From positions 1-7,744 of the forward strand of contig JAEWYG010000175.1 of assembly GCA_023395755.1 (NCBI GenBank): a DNA stretch of 7,744 nt. Direction: 5' to 3'. The translations under genes were made by a program, and so were the position numbers. Each line of letters begins with the position of its first letter. Positions within the stretch are counted from its first letter, which is position 1. Of this stretch, positions 1 through 5,423 are shown one piece after another. This stretch comes from Actinomycetes bacterium. GTDB taxonomy: Bacteria > Actinomycetota > Coriobacteriia > Coriobacteriales > Eggerthellaceae. The notes beneath the pieces are model-generated. The model did no database searches, was not told the DNA's origin, and saw only the letters and a list, made by a program, of their open reading frames with translations.

Positions 1-280
1 CCGCCTAACAGCGGTCCAACTTTCTGCCGCACCCCCGATTTGCTGCATATTTTGCGTACAAACGGGCTTCTGAATGATCCTGGTAACTCCACCGGCAAGC
101 ACATCGACAATCCCAAGCCGCCGATCAGGCCTTTCTTTCCTGACCAAAATTAGGGATAAGCCGGAATCTCATTGCCTGCAGCAAACCGTGCTTTTCATGC
201 CAAAAACCACGAAGTCCGCGTTCAAACCGCTTTTAAACCAAAATCGATATGCTGAGTGCATAGCCTGATGGTTACCAAGG

Positions 281-356
281 ATTTCGGAGATGTCAGCCGA
301 TTCCTCGCAAGTCGATTTCGGGGAGGGGTGTGTCAGCCAATTCTGAGCAAGTCCAT
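281..356. repeat. Two degenerate direct repeats with 40-bp period, possible IS21-type end
   Basis: TGTCAGCCGATTC at 291-303 recurs as TGTCAGCCAATTC at 331-343, each followed by a GCAAGTC block (307-313 and 347-353) and preceded by ATTTCGG (281-287 and 315-321). The spacing of the TGTCAGCC blocks is exactly 40 bp. IS21-family elements carry several imperfect repeats of about this size at each end, starting with TGT, so these may be the subterminal repeats of a lost or decayed element. No istA or istB coding sequence and no opposite end is visible in the window. The repeats could instead be tandem protein-binding sites upstream of the flavoprotein gene. Confidence 0.4.
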
Positions 357-364
357 GTCAATCT

Positions 365-373
365 TGGTATAAC
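365..373 (+). promoter_or_regulatory. Possible extended -10 promoter
   Basis: TGG-TATAAC at 365-373 fits an extended -10 element (TGn followed by a near-consensus hexamer). No good -35 is seen 16-18 bp upstream, as is common for extended -10 promoters. If used, it would give the flavoprotein gene a leader of roughly 150 nt. It lies directly after the second repeat, so it could equally have belonged to a former mobile element. A weaker TACAAT hexamer at 477-482 is nearer the gene but lacks a -35. Confidence 0.3.
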
Positions 374-530
374 AATTAGAAAAACTCCGCGCCCGAATGG
401 ACTAAACAGTCCGCCCACATTCGAACTACTCCAAGAGAATTTACAAATCATTCAGCCGACAGTGGGCTTTCAGTAGTACAATCCATGGAGAAGCAACGTT
501 TTAGAAGACACCCCGCAAGGAGGCAGCATT

Positions 531-1100
531 ATGGCGAACAACGTGCTCGTACTGAATGGGAGCCCGCGCAAGAATGGCAACACGGCGGCGCTCGTCGAGC
601 GGTTCTCCGCAGGAGCGCAGGAAGCCGGCAGTAAGGTTACCTGCTTCGACGTGGCGCGCATGAACATACACCCCTGCCGAGGCTGCCTCAGCGGCGGTAA
701 AGACCCGGCAAGCCCCTGCGTCCAAAAAGACGATATGGACAAGGTATACGCCGCCTACCTCGAAGCCGACACAATCGCGTTGGCTTCCCCTATGTACTGC
801 TGGAGTTTCACCGCCCAGCTAAAAGCCACACTCGACCGTCTATTCGCACTTATGGAAGTCAGTATGAGGGCGGGGGAAGCCACCCCCGTTCCGCGCGCAA
901 AATCCAGCGCACTCATTATGCCGGCAGAAGATGCCAGCTACCGCAACTTCGCTCCCATCGTCACCTACTATGAAGCGCTCACGGCGCGCATGGGATGGAC
1001 CGATGCCGGGCGCGTGCTGGTAGGTGGTGTGTATCTCGCAGGCGACATCGCAGAAAACCCCGCACTTGACGAAGCATACCGCCTGGGCTCGGCGCTGTAA
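531..1100 (+). CDS. Flavodoxin-fold NAD(P)H-dependent FMN reductase-like protein
   Basis: A 189-residue flavodoxin-fold protein of the NADPH-dependent FMN reductase / iron-sulfur-flavoprotein-like group, expected to be a cytoplasmic FMN-binding oxidoreductase. The phosphate-binding loop GSPRKNGNTAA lies at residues 10-20 after a hydrophobic first strand. A second FMN-contacting segment, ASPMYCWSFTAQLKATLDRL, is at 85-104 and is typical of the family. Cysteines C49, C52 and C63 sit where relatives have a CxxC-containing segment. True iron-sulfur flavoproteins use four closely spaced cysteines and only three are present, so a 4Fe-4S cluster is unlikely. The start is well supported: AAGGAGG at 517-523 lies 7 nt upstream of the ATG. 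The length is normal for the family and no frameshift is seen. It is a single gene convergent with degV. The physiological substrate cannot be predicted; quinone, flavin or nitro/azo compounds are possibilities known for relatives. Confidence 0.88.
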   Translation: MANNVLVLNGSPRKNGNTAALVERFSAGAQEAGSKVTCFDVARMNIHPCRGCLSGGKDPASPCVQKDDMDKVYAAYLEADTIALASPMYCWSFTAQLKATLDRLFALMEVSMRAGEATPVPRAKSSALIMPAEDASYRNFAPIVTYYEALTARMGWTDAGRVLVGGVYLAGDIAENPALDEAYRLGSAL

Positions 1101-1171
1101 AAACAAGACTTTTCCCGAAACCTGCAACAAAAGGGCGCACCCATCCGTGTTGGTAGCGGAAAGGATGGGAT

Positions 1172-1381
1172 ATGAACAACAGCACAGAGATAGCGGCCGG
1201 AATACTACACAACCCTCTTTTTTTCCTGATCGTGCACACAATCGGCCAGCAACCCCGACCTCCTGTTTGTACTGCCCAAATCACTCTGAGGCGTTTCCGC
1301 TTTCGCCATCGGCGACCAGGTGTAGCCGCAAAATCGGAAGCGAGTGAACCCGCTCGCTTCCGACGCACGTCATATTCTTAG
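1172..1381 (+). CDS. Doubtful small ORF, possibly a gene remnant
   Basis: A 69-codon ORF with ATG at 1172, preceded 6 nt upstream by AAGGA at 1161-1165, a fair ribosome binding site. The first ~25 residues include a hydrophobic run (NPLFFLIVHTI) that could be the start of a small membrane protein. The rest is arginine-rich and reads straight through the hairpin assigned as the degV terminator, which is what non-coding DNA looks like when translated. It may be the truncated 5' end of a lost gene or chance. No family is recognised and no function is proposed. Confidence 0.15.
   Translation: MNNSTEIAAGILHNPLFFLIVHTIGQQPRPPVCTAQITLRRFRFRHRRPGVAAKSEASEPARFRRTSYS
1330..1363 (-). terminator. Intrinsic terminator of degV
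   Basis: A perfect 11-bp inverted repeat, with arms at 1334-1344 (TCGGAAGCGAG) and 1353-1363 (CTCGCTTCCGA), encloses an 8-nt loop. Read on the - strand, the stem is followed at once by TTTT (complement of 1330-1333). That is the layout of a factor-independent terminator for the leftward degV transcript, about 100 nt after its stop. On the + strand no T-run follows, so it should act mainly on degV. Confidence 0.75.
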
Positions 1382-1436
1382 CCTGTGCAGCACCCCACAA
1401 CAACATACACTGTCAATTTATCTTCGTAATCTATGT

Positions 1437-1451
1437 GGGTATATAATACCC
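1437..1451. repeat. Short palindrome just beyond the degV stop
   Basis: GGGTAT-ATA-ATACCC is a perfect 6-bp-arm palindrome lying 10 bp past the degV stop codon. On the + strand it contains TATAAT (1442-1447), but no -35 lies at a usable distance. A role as a binding site, or as a promoter for antisense RNA into degV, is possible but unsupported. Confidence 0.3.
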
Positions 1452-1461
1452 TACCATCAGC

Positions 1462-2376
1462 CTATCGACGCACCTTCGCCAATAGGCTGCCCAACATACC
1501 CTCTGCCCCAGAGGTCGCAAGACCTTCGCCCTGCACAGCAATACCAATGAGTCCTGGGCCCGTATGCACAACAAGAACGGGGCTAATCTGCCCCTCATAC
1601 CACGCCTGCGCGTTGTTAATCTTACAACCTAACTCTTCGCGCACAGCCGCAGCTTCTCCAACTGCATCACCGTTTACTACTGCCACTGTGCAACGTGGGA
1701 AACGCGCGGCGAACTGCTCGGCTACCGCCATAGCTTTCTTAAGCGATTGCCGACGCCCCTTAGCCTTCGCAACCGTATAATATACGCCCTGCTCGTTGCA
1801 GCTAATTACCGGTCTCATATCCAATAGGCTTCCCACTGCGTAGGTCACCTTGCCAATACGACCTCCTTTGTGAAGATATTCCAGCGTGTCAACACAAAAG
1901 TAAACCTTAGTATCAGCTACGATACCCTCGCTCACGGCGCGCACCTCATCAAGCGACGCACCATCGGCAAGCAAGCGAGCAACAGCCAAAACGACAAGCC
2001 CCGCCCCTATGCCAATATTCTTCGTGTCGATAAGATGACACTCCAATTCTGGCATCGCAGAACTAACCGAGCGCATAAGATCGTAGGTAGCCGACAAGCC
2101 GCTTGAAATGCTCACAATAACTGCCTGGTTATACCCGTCAGCAACAACGCGCTCAAGCACCTCACGAGCTGCAGCAGGCGTTGGAGTGGATGTCGTAGGA
2201 ACCTCTTCAGCAAAGCGATCATATACCTGCTGTGGCGTGATAGTTACTTTGTCAAGAAAACTTTCGTGTGCGTAGTTCACCCGTAAGGGCACAACATACA
2301 TACCGTACCGTTCAATTTCCTCAGGCGGAACGTCCGTACACGAGTCAACAACGAGTGCGATGCGCTTGGTGTCCAT
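1462..2376 (-). CDS. DegV family fatty-acid-binding protein (FakB-like)
   Basis: A complete 304-residue DegV-family protein, slightly longer than the usual ~280. The family binds a long-chain fatty acid, and FakB members present it to the kinase FakA, which phosphorylates it for phospholipid synthesis. Landmarks in order: DSCTDVP (11-17) after the first strand; the TTSTPTP loop (61-67), matching the family's TSxPsP motif; SSGLSATYD (91-99); DTKNIGIGAG (117-126); FCVDTLEYLHKGGRIG (160-175); KAKGRR (204-209); and HTGPGLIGI (271-279), whose His corresponds to the one that contacts the fatty-acid carboxylate in FakB. AAGGGAG (complement of 2386-2392) lies 9 nt before the ATG and supports the start. 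The gene is monocistronic, with a divergent DUF1836 gene and a palindromic site over its promoter. No fakA is in the window, so a role as a FakA partner is inferred from family alone. Confidence 0.93.
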   Translation of the reverse strand: MDTKRIALVVDSCTDVPPEEIERYGMYVVPLRVNYAHESFLDKVTITPQQVYDRFAEEVPTTSTPTPAAAREVLERVVADGYNQAVIVSISSGLSATYDLMRSVSSAMPELECHLIDTKNIGIGAGLVVLAVARLLADGASLDEVRAVSEGIVADTKVYFCVDTLEYLHKGGRIGKVTYAVGSLLDMRPVISCNEQGVYYTVAKAKGRRQSLKKAMAVAEQFAARFPRCTVAVVNGDAVGEAAAVREELGCKINNAQAWYEGQISPVLVVHTGPGLIGIAVQGEGLATSGAEGMLGSLLAKVRR

Positions 2377-2402
2377 GGCTTAAGGCTCCCTTACTATATT
2401 CG

Positions 2403-2423
2403 ATCTAGTTTTTATAACTAGAT
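2403..2423. promoter_or_regulatory. Palindromic putative operator over the degV start site
   Basis: ATCTAGTT (2403-2410) and AACTAGAT (2416-2423) form perfect 8-bp arms around TTTAT. The palindrome overlaps the last two bases of the degV -10 and covers the predicted transcription start (~2415), the position expected of a repressor site. A direct repeat of TAGATTAT (2419-2426 and 2433-2440, 14-bp period) continues into the promoter spacer. The neighbouring DUF1836 helix-turn-helix protein is the obvious candidate ligand, by proximity only. In RNA the palindrome could also form a small hairpin in the degV leader. Confidence 0.55.
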
Positions 2424-2448
2424 TATAAACTGTAGATTATGATGTCAA
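2422..2448 (-). promoter_or_regulatory. degV promoter
   Basis: On the - strand, a perfect TTGACA (complement of 2443-2448) and a perfect TATAAT (complement of 2422-2427) are separated by 15 bp. Both hexamers match the sigma-70 consensus exactly, but the spacer is two bases shorter than optimal, which can mark regulated promoters. Transcription would start near 2415, giving a leader of about 39 nt that contains the palindrome. Confidence 0.6.
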
Positions 2449-2461
2449 GAAGTTATCTTAA

Positions 2462-2490
2462 TTGACTAAGAAAACACTGCTTGGTATGAT
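2462..2490 (+). promoter_or_regulatory. Promoter of the DUF1836 gene
   Basis: TTGACT (2462-2467) and TATGAT (2485-2490) have the ideal 17-bp spacer, and TGG at 2482-2484 makes an extended -10. The predicted start near 2497 leaves only ~6 nt before the ATG at 2503 but ~33 nt before the ATG at 2530, which supports the latter as the real start. The -35 hexamers of this promoter and the divergent degV promoter are only 13 bp apart, so one bound regulator could affect both. Confidence 0.7.
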
Positions 2491-2515
2491 CGCAAAAATA
2501 CGATGCAACAAATAC

Positions 2516-2521
2516 GGAAGG
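2516..2521 (+). promoter_or_regulatory. Ribosome binding site that sets the DUF1836 start
   Basis: GGAAGG lies 8 nt before the ATG at 2530. It falls inside the longer reading frame that begins at 2503, which has no comparable site and almost no leader. This argues for initiation at 2530. Confidence 0.6.
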
Positions 2522-2529
2522 CACCGTTC

Positions 2530-3063
2530 ATGAATGATATAAGCGCTTCGATACGTGCGCAAAAGCTTATCGACTTACATCTCCCCCGCTATAACGAAAT
2601 ACCTCGCATCGATTTATACATGGATCAACTAATAAACTATCTCGAAGAAACACTTGCACCACTCTACGGGCCCAGCGATAAGATTATTACCCGCTCTATG
2701 GTGAACAACTACGTAAAGCAAGGTGTACTCGCTGCGGCTTCAGGCAAGAAGTACACACGCACTCATGTAGCTTACCTTATCGTCATCTGCACCCTCAAGC
2801 AAACATTCTCCATTGCAGAAATCGAAAATCTCATCCAAGCCCAAATTGAAAGCTTCGACACCCACATAGCTTACGACTACTTTTGCGATGCCTTTGAAGC
2901 GGCACTCCATGCCTTATTCTCTCCACAGCCCCAAAGCCCCCGAGGGTTTGTTTCCGGCAATAATGACGGAGATTTTGAGCGAGACCTTGTACTGGCATGC
3001 ACTGCGGCCGTTTCCTATACCCTCTACATCAAAGCATGCATCACGCTTTCCCTTGAAGAGTAG
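2530..3063 (+). CDS. DUF1836 family protein with MerR-like helix-turn-helix, putative regulator
   Basis: A 177-residue protein recognised as DUF1836 from its characteristic order of motifs: a LPRYNEIPRIDLYMDQLINY block (18-37), then a MerR-like helix-turn-helix, ITRSMVNNYVKQGVL (53-67), continuing through KKYTRTHVAYLIVICTLKQ (73-91) to FSIAEIENLI (93-102). The C-terminal part (about 110-177) is helical and probably mediates dimerisation or ligand sensing, although no ligand is known for the family. There is no signal peptide or membrane span, so it should be a cytoplasmic DNA-binding protein. The frame is open from an earlier ATG at 2503, but the promoter and GGAAGG site favour 2530. It is divergent from degV and 111 bp upstream of the antiporter gene on the same strand. 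Control of degV, nhaP or itself is a reasonable inference from position; the sequence does not prove it. Confidence 0.85.
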   Translation: MNDISASIRAQKLIDLHLPRYNEIPRIDLYMDQLINYLEETLAPLYGPSDKIITRSMVNNYVKQGVLAAASGKKYTRTHVAYLIVICTLKQTFSIAEIENLIQAQIESFDTHIAYDYFCDAFEAALHALFSPQPQSPRGFVSGNNDGDFERDLVLACTAAVSYTLYIKACITLSLEE

Positions 3064-3174
3064 TCGCAATAATCTCTATATGAAGGTCTTCCCCTTTTGT
3101 ACGTAATCTCAAAGCGAGGGCGAGTACAATAGTTTTCATTAAAATAAAAATCCCGTAAAGAGGAGGACGAACCC
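3064..3174 (+). promoter_or_regulatory. DUF1836-nhaP intergenic spacer with inverted repeat and strong RBS
   Basis: This spacer has no intrinsic terminator, so read-through from the DUF1836 gene into the antiporter gene is possible. TACAAT at 3125-3130 could be a -10 but lacks a -35 at proper spacing. CTTTTGTAC (3094-3102) and GTACAATAG (3124-3132) are inverted with 8 of 9 positions matching, and the right arm covers the possible -10. AGGAGG at 3161-3166 is 8 nt before the TTG at 3175. Such a strong site justifies the non-ATG start. Confidence 0.4.
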
Positions 3175-5232
3175 TTGGAAACGCTTGTACTCGCCCTACT
3201 CATGTTGGCAGCTGTTCTTTTATCCTCGGTCATCGACCAGCTAGTTCCTAAAATTACCTCACCCCTCATCCAGATAGGCCTGGGGTTACTTATAGCATTA
3301 TTTGCAACAAATCAGATTGACCTAACCTTTGATCCCAACTTATTTTTAGTGTTGTTTATTGCACCACTTTTGTACGACGAATCGCGTAGCGTAGACAAAG
3401 TAGCACTCTGGCGTAATCGTAAACCAGTATTATCGCTCGCCATCGGTCTTGTAGTGATAACAGCTCTTATTGTCGGATTCGCCACACATTGGCTCGAACC
3501 CTCCATCCCACTTGCTGCCGCATTCGCACTAGGAGCGGCACTAGGACCCACCGACGCCGTAGCCGTGGCTTCATTGTCGCGCGACGCAGACATCGAGCCA
3601 CGCAGCAAAAGCATCCTCGAAGCAGAATCTCTCATCAACGACGCCTCCGGCGTCGTATCATTCCAGTTCGCACTTGCCTTCGCTGTTACTGGCACCTTCT
3701 CACTGTTCGATGCTTCGGTCAATTTTGTTATAAGCTTTTTTGGTGGCATTGCGATTGGTGTAGTTTTGGGTTATTTAGGTAATCTTCTGGTACGTCGCGT
3801 ACGCAATTGGGGGCTTGAAAACACGACGTTTCACGTATTATTTGAGGTGTTCACTCCGTTCATTGTGTATCTTTCAGCCCAGCAACTGGGCACCAGCGGC
3901 ATCATTGCCGTTGTAGCAGCAGGATTAATGGGTGTCATGTCGCGACGGGCAACAGGACCTTCCATCTCACGCATGAATATCGTGTCATCAAGCGTATGGC
4001 GCGTGCTTTCGTTTACGTTAAATGGCGTTGTATTCGTATTATTGGGAACTCAGTTACCCAAAGCTATGAAAAATTCGTGGGGCGACGTAAGTATCGATAA
4101 CGGAGTACTTATTGGCTATGTTCTTCTTATTACCCTCATTTGCCTAATCATACGCTTTATCTGGCTCGCCATTATGGAATTTGCACATAACCGCCGTCTT
4201 ACACGCGATCAAAGAGCCGGATGGCGTAGCGCTCTAAAGTCAACACTGGTAATGACTCTTGCAGGACCGAAGGGTACCATTACGCTTGCCGTAATGTTGA
4301 CCATCCCCTACCTTATCCCTGCAAACAATGGCACCTCTTCAGATATGCTCGTATACTTCCCTCAGCGTAACCTTATCATCTTCTTAGCCTGCGGCGTTAT
4401 CGTTGTTACACTCCTTATCGCCACGTTTATTGTGCCGTTAATAGCTCCCAAAAAAGGGCCAACCGAAGAAGATTTGCGCTGTGACGAAACGCAGGCAAGC
4501 ATCGAAATTCTTCGTTCCATCATCGAAGAATTAGCCGCTCATCAGACCGACGAGAACCGCGCCGCTACCCAAATGGTTATCCACCAATACAATAGTCGCA
4601 TAGCCCGCATTAAAACCACAAACGACATTGCAAGCGAACCCAACACTGCGCTTCGTCTACGCGCATTGAACTGGGAACGAGACTACGTGCTTCAGCTTAT
4701 AGAACGCGAAGAAATGTATTCCCTTGTTGGTTACCAATACCTCAGTCGCCTGACGCGCGCGGAAGATTTGATAAACCATCATCTTGGTCGTTGGTCATTA
4801 CAAAACGCATCCCTGCGCCTGCGCGTTCTACTTCGTTCGTGTTGGCATCGAGTACTCAAGGGACTACCTGGCGTAAGCCCCACTGAACGCACTAAGGCTA
4901 TTCGCCAATTACAGATTGAAGGGTCTGAGCATGTAGTAGAAAAGTTACAACAAATGTTAACCTCTCCTGACTACGACGATCCAGCTGAAGACATAAGCGC
5001 GCTTATCCTTGAATACCAACACATTATCATCCTCTTACGTGACACCGAAACGCCCCTCAAGGCCTTCTCGAACACAGCTGAAAAGGCTGCCGACATCGAA
5101 CGCTGGGCTCTCCAACTTGAAATTGATCAAATACAGGCGCGCTACGAGGCAGGTGGCCTCTGCCGCTCGTCTGCTAAGCGTCTACGCGATAACGTATACC
5201 TTATGCAGATCGATCTTGAAGACGACCTGTAA
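3175..5232 (+). CDS. CPA1/NhaP-type Na+(K+)/H+ antiporter with long cytoplasmic C-terminal domain
   Basis: A complete 685-residue inner-membrane monovalent cation/proton antiporter of the CPA1 (NhaP, bacterial NHE-like) family, exchanging Na+ or K+ for H+ in pH and salt homeostasis. Residues 1-425 form a polytopic membrane domain of about 12 segments. Key motifs are GPTDAVAV (124-131), the unwound-helix region, and ESLINDASG (151-159) with the N155-D156 pair of electroneutral CPA1 exchangers, D156 being the expected ion-binding acid. GPKGTITLAVMLTIP (364-378) has Lys (K366) where many NhaP proteins have Arg. Residues ~426-685 are soluble, charged and mostly helical, a regulatory tail found in the longer family members. 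Initiation is at TTG with AGGAGG 8 nt upstream. It follows the DUF1836 gene on the same strand and may share its transcript. Composition is visibly more AT-rich than in the flanking flavoprotein and GNAT genes. Ion specificity cannot be read from sequence. Confidence 0.93.
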   Translation: METLVLALLMLAAVLLSSVIDQLVPKITSPLIQIGLGLLIALFATNQIDLTFDPNLFLVLFIAPLLYDESRSVDKVALWRNRKPVLSLAIGLVVITALIVGFATHWLEPSIPLAAAFALGAALGPTDAVAVASLSRDADIEPRSKSILEAESLINDASGVVSFQFALAFAVTGTFSLFDASVNFVISFFGGIAIGVVLGYLGNLLVRRVRNWGLENTTFHVLFEVFTPFIVYLSAQQLGTSGIIAVVAAGLMGVMSRRATGPSISRMNIVSSSVWRVLSFTLNGVVFVLLGTQLPKAMKNSWGDVSIDNGVLIGYVLLITLICLIIRFIWLAIMEFAHNRRLTRDQRAGWRSALKSTLVMTLAGPKGTITLAVMLTIPYLIPANNGTSSDMLVYFPQRNLIIFLACGVIVVTLLIATFIVPLIAPKKGPTEEDLRCDETQASIEILRSIIEELAAHQTDENRAATQMVIHQYNSRIARIKTTNDIASEPNTALRLRALNWERDYVLQLIEREEMYSLVGYQYLSRLTRAEDLINHHLGRWSLQNASLRLRVLLRSCWHRVLKGLPGVSPTERTKAIRQLQIEGSEHVVEKLQQMLTSPDYDDPAEDISALILEYQHIIILLRDTETPLKAFSNTAEKAADIERWALQLEIDQIQARYEAGGLCRSSAKRLRDNVYLMQIDLEDDL

Positions 5233-5300
5233 ATACCTACCATTTTGTGGCCAACCGAGCTTTCACCTTAGAAGGCACAACCATGTTCGACACAACACCA

Positions 5301-5373
5301 AAAAAGCCTCTGAATTAAACTGCCTCCCATTTCTCGTTGTTCAAGAAATGGGTGACGGTTCAAATTCGGAGGC
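5301..5373 (-). terminator. Large composite-hairpin terminator of argS
   Basis: An imperfect hairpin spans 5306-5373. The outer arms GCCTCTGAATT (5306-5316) and AATTCGGAGGC (5363-5373) pair with one G-U. A middle 5-bp block (5318-5322 with 5356-5360) follows. The inner arms CCCATTTCT (5326-5334) and AGAAATGGG (5344-5352) pair perfectly around a 9-nt loop. On the - strand the stem is followed at once by TTTTT (complement of 5301-5305), 50 nt after the argS stop, so it reads as an intrinsic terminator. It is unusually long for one. No T-run follows on the + strand, so nhaP has no obvious terminator of its own. Confidence 0.7.
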
Positions 5374-5423
5374 CTCACAAGAACAAACGATACTGACAAC
5401 CCTAGAGCTATCAGCTATACACG

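Larger units (their letters stand above)
1..530. other. Gene-poor left region, no convincing CDS
   Basis: This stretch precedes the flavoprotein gene and holds no gene I can support. One + frame is open from base 1 to a TAG at 151-153 and could be the end of a gene lying to the left, but its residues match no family I know. A - strand frame is also open over about the same bases. A short + ORF at 74-268 has no plausible ribosome binding site and no recognisable motif. The identifiable contents are the pair of degenerate repeats at 281-356, an extended -10-like motif at 365-373, and an imperfect hairpin at 394-423. That hairpin has arms CGAATG and CATTCG plus GACT and AGTC, around an AAAC loop. 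The first 280 bases may be decayed mobile-element or gene DNA, but this is not shown. Confidence 0.5.
1101..1461. other. Convergent intergenic region between flavoprotein gene and degV
   Basis: This 361-bp gap lies between two converging stop codons. It contains an inverted repeat with arms CCCATCC (1140-1146) and GGATGGG (1163-1169) about 40 bp after the flavoprotein stop. That hairpin has no T-tract, so it is a poor intrinsic terminator. It also contains a doubtful small ORF from 1172, the strong degV terminator at 1330-1363, and a palindrome GGGTATATAATACCC at 1437-1451 just beyond the degV stop. No RNA gene or conserved protein is recognised. Confidence 0.6.

Noticed and set aside
49..63. 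A possible iron-sulfur cluster in the flavoprotein (protein residues 49-63)
   Set aside because: Only three cysteines (C49, C52, C63) are present, with a wide last gap; iron-sulfur flavoproteins use four closely spaced ones.
840..1368. Overlapping - strand ORFs of about 130 codons at the end of the flavoprotein gene
   Set aside because: They overlap the reductase coding sequence, are rich in Arg and Cys in an unstructured way, and have no family signature; they are frame shadows.
2503..2529. The upstream ATG as start of the DUF1836 protein
   Set aside because: Only about 6 nt separate it from the predicted transcription start and no RBS precedes it, whereas 2530 has GGAAGG 8 nt upstream.
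3312..3749. A 145-codon - strand ORF within the antiporter gene
   Set aside because: It is antisense to the conserved membrane domain; its Ala/Ser/Thr-rich sequence is the expected complement of hydrophobic codons.
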